Positions 58,155-64,000 of a stretch of DNA of 64,000 nucleotides are shown here, piece by piece (within the stretch, counting starts at the first letter, position 1; each line of letters starts with the position of its first letter). The notes beneath the pieces were generated by a model. The model made no database searches and was not told where the DNA came from. It worked only from the letters and a program-made list of their open reading frames with translations. Source of the DNA: Guillardia theta CCMP2712 (lineage: Eukaryota; Cryptophyceae; Pyrenomonadales; Geminigeraceae); NCBI RefSeq assembly GCF_000315625.1, contig NW_005434565.1, positions 164,521-228,520 of the forward strand, given 5' to 3'. The position numbers were made by a program, and so were the translations under genes.

Positions 58155-58650
58155 CGACATTAGAACCTTTTCAGAGATTAACAGAGGGGTATTTAGACAT
58201 TGAAGTACCCACCCTACCTATGAGATTCCTGTCAATATCAATACCTTCCCGCCCATCCCTTCCCCCATCCTGCCCCGCTTCCTTTTAAAAACTTCCGGTC
58301 TCCCCCCCTTCCTCCTCCTCCTCCTCCTCCTCTCCTCCCATTCCTCTGGTTCTTCTCCGTCTCTCTTTCGTCCAGATCATAATCTTCGTTGTCTTGTTTG
58401 TACTCTGCATTTTCTTGAAACTTTCCCCCTCTTTCTCTGCCCCAAAAGCACACCTCTCCTATAAACTCCTCCCTTTATCCACACACTCTGCTTCCCACAA
58501 ACACGACCTCTTCCACTCCGATCTTCCTCTCTCACTTGTTCTGATTTACCCTGCCAACCTGTTCGATCGCCTCCTCTCCCTCCTCTTCCGTCAGGCAACG
58601 TCTAGCACGCCTGTCAGGTGTTCCCATTTCCTTTCGCCGCCCTCTCAAAG

Positions 58651-60812
58651 ATGGCCGATCCAAGCTTTCGAGCAGAGAAGGCGATGATGAGGCGTTCGAT
58701 AGAGGATTCTTTCCACGTCCTGGGGAAGGTGAATGAGGGAACCTTTGGGGTAGTGTACAAGGCGGTCAAGGCAGAGGACAAGGAGAAATACGAGCGATTC
58801 AAGCACAACGCAGCAGAGCTGAGCAAGATGACCTTCCTTGCTATCAAGAAGCCTAAGAACTCAAGAGAGGGAGAAGGCTTCAACAAGGATGCGGTGAGGG
58901 AGATCGCCCTGCTGAAGGAGCTTTCCCGCCACCAGAACATCGTGACGCTGAGGGACGTGGTTCTTTGCCCTGAGGGGTCTGCAGCCACCAAGGGACTGTA
59001 CCTGGTGTTCGATTGGGCCGAGTTCGAACTCTGTGAGATCCTGAAGAATCACAGAGACAAAGGGATGAAGCCGCCGGGGGAGAGGATGGTGAAGTCGATC
59101 ATGTGGCAGATTCTGAATGGGATCAGCTACATCCACCACAACTGGATTATCCACCGCGACCTGAAGCCCTCCAACATCCTCATCATGGGCAAGGGACAGG
59201 AGTATGGACGAGTGAAGATCGCGGACTTCGGCATGGCGAGACTGATCCAGCAGCCCCTCAGGGCCCTGCACCTCGATGGTGTAGTAGTGACAGTTTGGTA
59301 CCGGGCTCCTGAGCTGCTGATGGGGGCGAAGCATTACTCGAAAGCGATTGACATGTGGGCTCTGGGGTGCATCTTCTGCGAACTGATGACAAACACGCCT
59401 GTGTTCCAAGGGAAGGAGGACAAGCAGCCGAAAGCTCTGCAGGAGGACCAGGTAAAGCAGAATGACGGCTGGAAGGCGGGAGTGGTAGCGGGGAGGGACG
59501 GAGGGAGGGAGGGAGATAATTGTGCTGAAGGTGGCTGGTGTAAGAGAAGATTGATGTTTGCGTGTTAACAGATCCGTAAGATATTCCGCGTCATTGGGAA
59601 ACCCACAGCACAGGATTGGCAACAGATTACGGAATTGCCGGAATGGAACAAGATAGCTGCTCTCAACATTCCTGTACGTTGTCTCTTGTGATTTTTCTGA
59701 TTCGAAGCAAGATGTCAGCTGTATTTTCTCACACTCTGCCTTCGCACACAGGCGGAGAAGAATTCGAGCATTGAAAACAGCGTCCCAGCATTGAGACAGG
59801 TAACGACAAAAGACAGCATACAATACCGAATCTCATCAGTCTCTGGACAGAATCCTCACGCGTTGGATCTTGTGAAGCGGTTTTTCGATTATGATCCGAA
59901 GAGGTGCTGGAGGAGATGTCCTCAACAACATAACAACAGAAACTGAAACATGTTGCCACAGGAGGATCAGCGCACAAGACGCCATGTGCCACTCCTACTT
60001 TACCTCCTCCCAGTTCCCCTTCGACAATGTATTCCAAGGGTGCGTCTGCTTTCTACCTCACAGCCTCTGCCTCCCCTCCCCCTCCCCCACATGCATAACT
60101 TTCATGCATCCTCGCACAATCTTGTGCCCACCTTCAAACATCTCCATCTGTCTCCTCCCAGACGTTTTGTCCTCTGATGGCAATCGCTCTTCCCTTCTCC
60201 TGCTCTTTCCTATTTCTCTGTGTCCTTCATATCGTCCGTCCTGTAGATTTCTCAACTTGTCATACAGGGAACCTGGCTCGCCAGCCACGGAGATCGCAGC
60301 CTACGGTCCCCGCTCTCTAACTGCAATCGGCATGAACGGACAGGTACGACAACGGGGCGAACAGGGGGAAGGAGCAAGGAGGGGAAGCACAGTGAGAGTG
60401 GGACTGAGCATGATGGAGGAGAAGCGACGAGGAGCACTAGGACGAGGAGGGAGGAGGAGCATGATGGAGGAGAAGCGACGAGGAGCACTAGGACGAGGAG
60501 GGAGGAGGTGGTGGAGGGAGGAGAAGGTGGAATTGGAGGAAGTAAGTTATGACCACCTCGCTAACAGACCTGAGAGACGGGAGAGGCGGAGAGACGGGAG
60601 AGGCGGGGAGACGGGAGAGGCGGGGAGACGGGAGAGGACAGGGAGGGAGGAGGAAACGAGAAGACAAGGACGAAGACTTGCGGGCGAGGGGGAGGGAGGG
60701 AAGGAGGATGGAGGTGAGGGATTTGTCTTGAGGACTGAAGGAGCTTGCAGCTGGTCAGAAGAGAGCGTACTCTCAGATGAACATGATGCCGAACAAGATG
60801 CAGAGAAAGTGA
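58651..60812 (+). CDS. CDK8: CDK8/19-type cyclin-dependent kinase
   Basis: Kinase of the Mediator kinase module, phosphorylating transcription factors and Pol II machinery in the nucleus. First exon 58651–59452: Gly-rich loop VNEGTFGVVYKA, ATP Lys in FLAIKKPKN, HQNIVTL, HRDLKPSNILIMGKG, VKIADFGMARL, VVTVWYRAPELLMGAKHYSK and DMWALGCIFCEL. HRDLKPSNILIMG…GRVKIAD, WYRAPELLMGA and the long insert between the ATP-binding region and helix C follow CDK8. Later exons: IRKIFRVIGKPTAQDW, NPHALDLVKRFFDYDPKRRI, HSYFTSSQFPFDNVF. The tail IGMNGQ probably joins MNMMPNKMQRK via an intron 60343–60776, ending at 60812. The activation loop reads DFG where animal CDK8 has DMG. ATG 58651 is the first good start. 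Confidence 0.88.
60405..60640. repeat. 52-bp duplication and GGGAGAGGCGGAGAC repeats
   Basis: A unit of about 52 bp beginning GCATGATGGAGGAGAAGCGA occurs twice (60408–60508). Four copies of about 15 bp follow (GAGACGGGAGAGGCGG, 60572–60635). Both lie within the last intron of the CDK8-type gene. Confidence 0.85.
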
Positions 60813-60929
60813 GAGCCACGAGAGTCGTCCTGTACATAGTGTGTCTATAGGTAACAGATAGGTTTGCTAGCTCAACCCGTTAAAGTGAAGAGATTAACTC
60901 AAAGGAGGAGGCGGATGTTTGCACATCGC

Positions 60930-62413
60930 ACATCCCTCAGGGGTCTGGGTTGTGGGTAACTTTGTAAGGGCAATACTCGCCTGGCCGGCACTGCAATCGC
61001 GGTGAGGAAAGAGAGTGAGCGAGGAGAGAGGAGACGATGAAGAGGAGGAAGTGGGGAGGGGAGGAACAGGGCTGGAGGAGGAGGAGGAGGAGGAGGAGAG
61101 CCTCTGCCTCTATCTTCTTCGGCAGGTCGCATGTGATGGGTGTTAGCCTGAACTGGTTGGTGGTCGTGGTGGCCTCCATGATCGCGCATGCCTCCTGTGT
61201 CTCGTGGCGCAGGAGGCAGAACCTCCCAACGACATGCCTCATGGAATCGGCTAGCTCCTCTGCCATGTACAGGTCCTAGACCTTCATGGAGGACACCCTG
61301 CTGCCCCTTATCTCACCCCGCAGCCTGGCGATCCTTATGTACCTTGTGTAGATGGACTCGTAGTAGTCATATACCTACCTGTCTTCAAGGGTTTTTGAGT
61401 CCAGGTTTTGTAGGCTTATCCTGGCAAGGTTGTACAGGGCGCTTTCCATCTCTCCATATCCTTGAGCTCGGCGCGCCTTGGCTCAACGATATTGGCCCCT
61501 GTGGAGGACATGATACTTGAGGGGTACCTTGAGATATGCCGGGAAGACATAAGGAAGTTCAACGATGAGAACTTCATGTGCCAGATGTGCTGTGCGTGAC
61601 TCCCGAGGTCCGAGTGTGGCCGGATGGGCATGTGCCATGCCTGCCTTGAGAGGTACGTGGTCCCTCCAGCGCCCTCCTCATCAAGCCTGAACGTGGGGTC
61701 TAGGAGGAGCTCGTGTGCCAGCTGCTCGTTGGTCATCTTGCCTGGCATCGTGGAGTCCCTGGACCAATCATTTTTACGAGAGTGAAGGGCAAATCTGCTG
61801 CAGAAACCTGCTCATTCACTGACCCGATACCTGCCTGCTATCCTCTTGCAATGATGACAGCCCATCATCCGATAGAACATATTCGGTGCTTGGGCCATCC
61901 GTTATTGTGCCAAGCCCGTGTGTGTCATCCCTTACTTGCTCCCTCGCGAAGCTGCAGTATTCCGGATGGATCACCTCCCTGAGCACCATCCTGCCCGGAT
62001 GGCCCTCAGATTCCTCATCAAACCTTACCTCGCACCTTATCCCTTGTTCATCCTGCTCATCTATGCCAATACTCCTGTCCTCCTCCTCTCCTCCACGGAC
62101 CCATCATCAAGGTGGTAGTGGGGCATGCTGCGAGATAAGCTCTTGATGCTGTCCTGAACAGCACCTTCATCAGGCCATGATGGTTCAGGTACACGTCCTC
62201 TCCGAACACCTTGCAGTGCCTATCGTTCAGGTGCTCGCTTGTCTCTTCAGGATTAAGCGAGAGCTCTCGGCACACATCCACAAGCTTGAAGAAGCACTCG
62301 TTGTGTGAACAGTTGTTGCCCCTGCATCCAATCCTTGGCAGCAGGGTTGCTAGGCACTTATCCTTGATGTCGCACCTGTTGAATCCGATTGTGGCTGGGA
62401 TGTTCTGAGACAC
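60930..62413 (-). pseudogene. Decayed protein-coding region
   Basis: Minus-strand frames with clear protein character are broken by stops and frameshifts. From the 5′ side: RIGCRGNNCSHNECFFKLVD and CKVFGEDVYLNHHGLMKVL (about 62350–62180). The sense then moves to another frame (SIKSLSRSMPHYHLDDGSVE, 62150), then another (RCEVRFDEESEGHPGRMVL, 62035; VIHPEYCSFAREQVRDDT) ending at a stop near 61830. Next come TNEQLAHELLLDPTFRLDEE (61735), AELKDMERWK, then after a shift ALYNLARISLQNLDSKTLED, with TAG codons interrupting YESIYTRYIRIARLRGEIRG, then SMRHVVGRFCLLRHETQEAC and FRLTPITCDLPKK (61150). The LAHELLLDP and RLTPI stretches recall TCP11-type proteins as I remember them (weak). These breaks are not bordered by splice sites that I can see, so I call it one or two pseudogenes. 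Confidence 0.5.
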
Positions 62414-62500
62414 TGTGTTGCTGTTAGCCTGCTCTTACATCATTTTTTGGTGGATGGTTGTACAAATGAAACATTGCCCTGGAGCTGATGAGCATACAGG

Positions 62501-62851
62501 ATGTACTATCTCGGGGAGATTGGAGAGCTCTCTTATGCGTTCGAGGCATACGTGTTCAAACTAGATGACGTGCTTCGGCAATTCGGCATACAAGAGACCG
62601 ACAAGGGATGCATAAAGAGCCACACGCTCTCTGTGGGTGATGAGAAAATAGATTTCATCGAGTACCATGTTTATGATCTCAGCACAACGGTATTAGAGCA
62701 TACGGGACAGCCTTGGAAGGGTCTTCTAGAGTGTTGCGAATGGATGCTTTGTTCTAGCAAAATCTGCTGCAATACTCGGGCACATCCGTCCTCCCTTTTA
62801 CTGCCATCCTCTTGGCTCTCTCCGACAGCCTTGGTATCTCCTCCTCCATAA
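62501..62851 (+). CDS. Short hypothetical ORF
   Basis: 116-codon frame starting MYYLGEIGELSYAFEAYVFK. The first 80 or so residues (KLDDVLRQFGIQETDKGC, HTLSVGDEKIDFIEYHVYDL) have protein-like composition. The 3′ end overlaps the stop of the minus-strand F-box gene and becomes low-complexity there. It may be a fragment of a gene family related to the neighbouring cassette. No recognised domain. Confidence 0.35.
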   Translation: MYYLGEIGELSYAFEAYVFKLDDVLRQFGIQETDKGCIKSHTLSVGDEKIDFIEYHVYDLSTTVLEHTGQPWKGLLECCEWMLCSSKICCNTRAHPSSLLLPSSWLSPTALVSPPP

Positions 62852-63755
62852 GCTCATGGTACTCGTCATAGGGCATGTACCCATGCGTATCGCGTATCTC
62901 CTGCTTGAATTCTGTGATCAGCCTGTTCATGATTCTCTTGTACTTCGTTCTGGTGAAGAAGTAGTTCATCTGCATCATTGTTGTCACAACCTCATCAATG
63001 TCATTTCTCTTGCCACTGATGTAGTCTGAGCACACGGCGGAGTCATCCCTCAGTGCTAGGCCCCTCTCTGCCAATCTCTGCACGAGCATCTCCTTCCTGT
63101 CTTGTCTTGCCGACCTCTCCCTGTCCTCTTTCTCCTTGGCTGCCCTGACCATTCCGACAGCAGCCTCGATGTCATCCATCTTGTTGTTGATGTACATATC
63201 ACAGGCCTCTGTGCTGTGCTGCATTAACAGCCCCTCCTGTGACAATCTCTGGACCAGGTCCTCTGTCCTTTGCCTGACAGCTTCCGCCTTGTTCCTCTTG
63301 GTATCTCGCAATCTAAGTATCCGTTGCTCCTTCTTCGTTAAGAACTCTTGCAGCCTGGTAGTCCCACCATGCTTGATGAGAACGAACTCTGTCACCTCGG
63401 GCAGATAGAAGAACCTGCATGACTTTCTGTAGCGCCTTATGTACAACCAAGAAACGGTGAGATTGGACAGGTCATTATCGTTCAGGTTCCATTGCCTCTT
63501 GCATTCTGTGGCGGATATTGTCCTGCCCTCGATACACTTGCCGCAGAGCCCGAAGGCATTGGAGGCAAGGGGCTTGCGGTTGCAAGAGCGGCACGTTTTG
63601 CCACCGTACTCCCTCCGGGTGAACCTGCACCTGCTCCAGACGTTGCATTCCTCTATGCATTGATTGAGCTCCTTGCACACAACCTTCAGCTTGCAAAGAG
63701 AGAAGGCGCTGTGGGCGTTGTGATGTAGCAAGAACATGTTCAATATTACATGCAT
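62754..63755 (-). CDS. F-box-like protein with XPA-type zinc segment and internal repeats
   Basis: Intronless. From ATG 63755 about 333 residues: an F-box-like N-terminus (MHVILNMFLLHHNAHSAF, LCKLKVVCKELNQCIEEC, VWSRC), a CxxC pair (CRSCNRKPLASNAFGLCGKC), and a stretch resembling the XPA central domain (ISATECKRQWNLNDNDLSNL, YLPEVTEFVLIKHGG). A basic coil follows, then two copies of a repeat of about 39 residues: DLVQRLSQEGLLMQHSTEAC and MLVQRLAERGLALRDDSAVC, each followed by a (N/D)DI(D/E) motif. F-box proteins recruit substrates to SCF ubiquitin ligases; that role is inferred. The frame is also open to 63917, but that extension is made of three tandem DNA repeats, so I prefer 63755. The XPA resemblance is from memory. 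Confidence 0.6.
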   Translation of the reverse strand: MHVILNMFLLHHNAHSAFSLCKLKVVCKELNQCIEECNVWSRCRFTRREYGGKTCRSCNRKPLASNAFGLCGKCIEGRTISATECKRQWNLNDNDLSNLTVSWLYIRRYRKSCRFFYLPEVTEFVLIKHGGTTRLQEFLTKKEQRILRLRDTKRNKAEAVRQRTEDLVQRLSQEGLLMQHSTEACDMYINNKMDDIEAAVGMVRAAKEKEDRERSARQDRKEMLVQRLAERGLALRDDSAVCSDYISGKRNDIDEVVTTMMQMNYFFTRTKYKRIMNRLITEFKQEIRDTHGYMPYDEYHELMEEEIPRLSERAKRMAVKGRTDVPEYCSRFC

Positions 63756-63770
63756 TGCGGTATACTTTTT

Positions 63771-63880
63771 GGCGCCAAGAAAAAGTTTGTGGCTCCCCTT
63801 CCACTCCCTTGAAAAGCCCGCCAAGAAAAGTTTGTGGCTCTCCCTACCACCATAAAAGCCCGCCAAGAAAAGTTTGTGGG
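63771..63880 (-). promoter_or_regulatory. Three tandem CCACAAACTTTTCTTGGCGGG copies
   Basis: The motif GCCAAGAAAAGTTTGTGG (plus strand) occurs at about 63774–63792, 63820–63837 and 63862–63879, spaced 43–46 bases. On the gene's strand two copies read CTTTTCTTGGCGGGCTTTT, containing TTGGCGGG, an E2F-like core. The array ends 16 bases before ATG 63755. It may be promoter sites, 5′ UTR repeats or a coding repeat (HKLFLAGF); the first is my preference. Confidence 0.4.
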
Positions 63881-63929
63881 TATCGTAACCATGCTCCTCC
63901 CGTGTCGCCATTCTCAATCTCCCCGAAGG

Positions 63930-64000
63930 AGGGAACGAGGAAGCGAGGGAGCGAGAGAGCGAGAGAGGGAGGGAGGGAGGGAGGGAGGGAGGAGGAGGAG
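63930..64000. repeat. Purine tract GAGCGAGAGA/GGGA
   Basis: GAGCGAGAGAG units followed by (GGGA)n and GGA triplets at the right edge of the window. Confidence 0.9.

Noticed and set aside
60930-62413. Alternative genetic code with TAG as sense
   Set aside because: Frameshifts accompany the TAGs, and the recognised genes in the window show no internal TAG, so pseudogene decay is simpler.
1-64000. tRNA, rRNA, snoRNA or riboswitch genes
   Set aside because: I looked for tRNA-like B-box and cloverleaf patterns by eye and found none I could defend; a covariance-model scan would be decisive.

Overview
The window is nuclear DNA from a microbial eukaryote, most likely an alga or other protist. Nearly every gene is split by very short GT–AG introns. 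Those I could place exactly are 46–50 nt long (1717–1766, 805–853, 9281–9326, 9167–9212). Many longer introns are filled with purine/pyrimidine triplet arrays. There are no bacterial operons, tRNA/rRNA genes or CRISPR arrays that I can see. Short introns, triplet-repeat richness and gene content fit what I recall of the cryptophyte Guillardia theta, but that assignment is inference. Three runs of N (24714–24813, 42407–42825, 53785–53884) are assembly gaps.

Layout: 1–1932 (-) DNA polymerase epsilon subunit B, cut by the window edge. About 3.27–7.94 kb (+) coiled-coil/PDZ protein. 8.2–9.98 kb (-) CAF1/CNOT7 deadenylase. 11.2–15.76 kb (-) chorein-type bridge-like lipid-transfer protein. 17.8–20.5 kb (+) PX–PDZ–SH3–SAM scaffold. 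20.8–28.4 kb (-) single-domain voltage-gated cation channel with an N-terminal PH domain and C-terminal EF-hand. 30.0–34.4 kb (+) NEK-like kinase with SAM and PH modules. 34.5–34.8 kb (-) orphan exon. 36.3–38.3 kb two convergent genes (myristoylation-type small protein; acidic coiled-coil protein). 39.3–41.5 kb (+) unrecognised split gene. 42.8–45.9 kb (-) multi-pass membrane protein with signal peptide. 46.4–48.2 kb (-) peptide:N-glycanase. 48.7–53.3 kb (-) coiled-coil–PLAT–EF–SAM protein. 54.5–57.7 kb (-) unrecognised charged protein. 58.65–60.8 kb (+) CDK8-type kinase. 60.9–62.4 kb decayed coding DNA. 62.5–63.8 kb a short ORF and an F-box/XPA-like protein.

The genes do not form an obvious single pathway. 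Housekeeping genes (POLE2, CNOT7, NGLY1, CDK8) sit among lineage-specific signalling scaffolds built from PX, PH, PDZ, SH3, SAM, PLAT and EF-hand modules. The most interesting items are these architectures, above all the PH–channel–EF-hand and PX–PDZ–SH3–SAM proteins. Two kinds of recurring intergenic sequence also stand out: C-rich TACCC/CACCCC tracts with hairpins, and GC-palindrome modules beside AT-rich DNA. Exon joins were made by eye from splice consensus and family knowledge, so boundaries other than those stated exactly are approximate.
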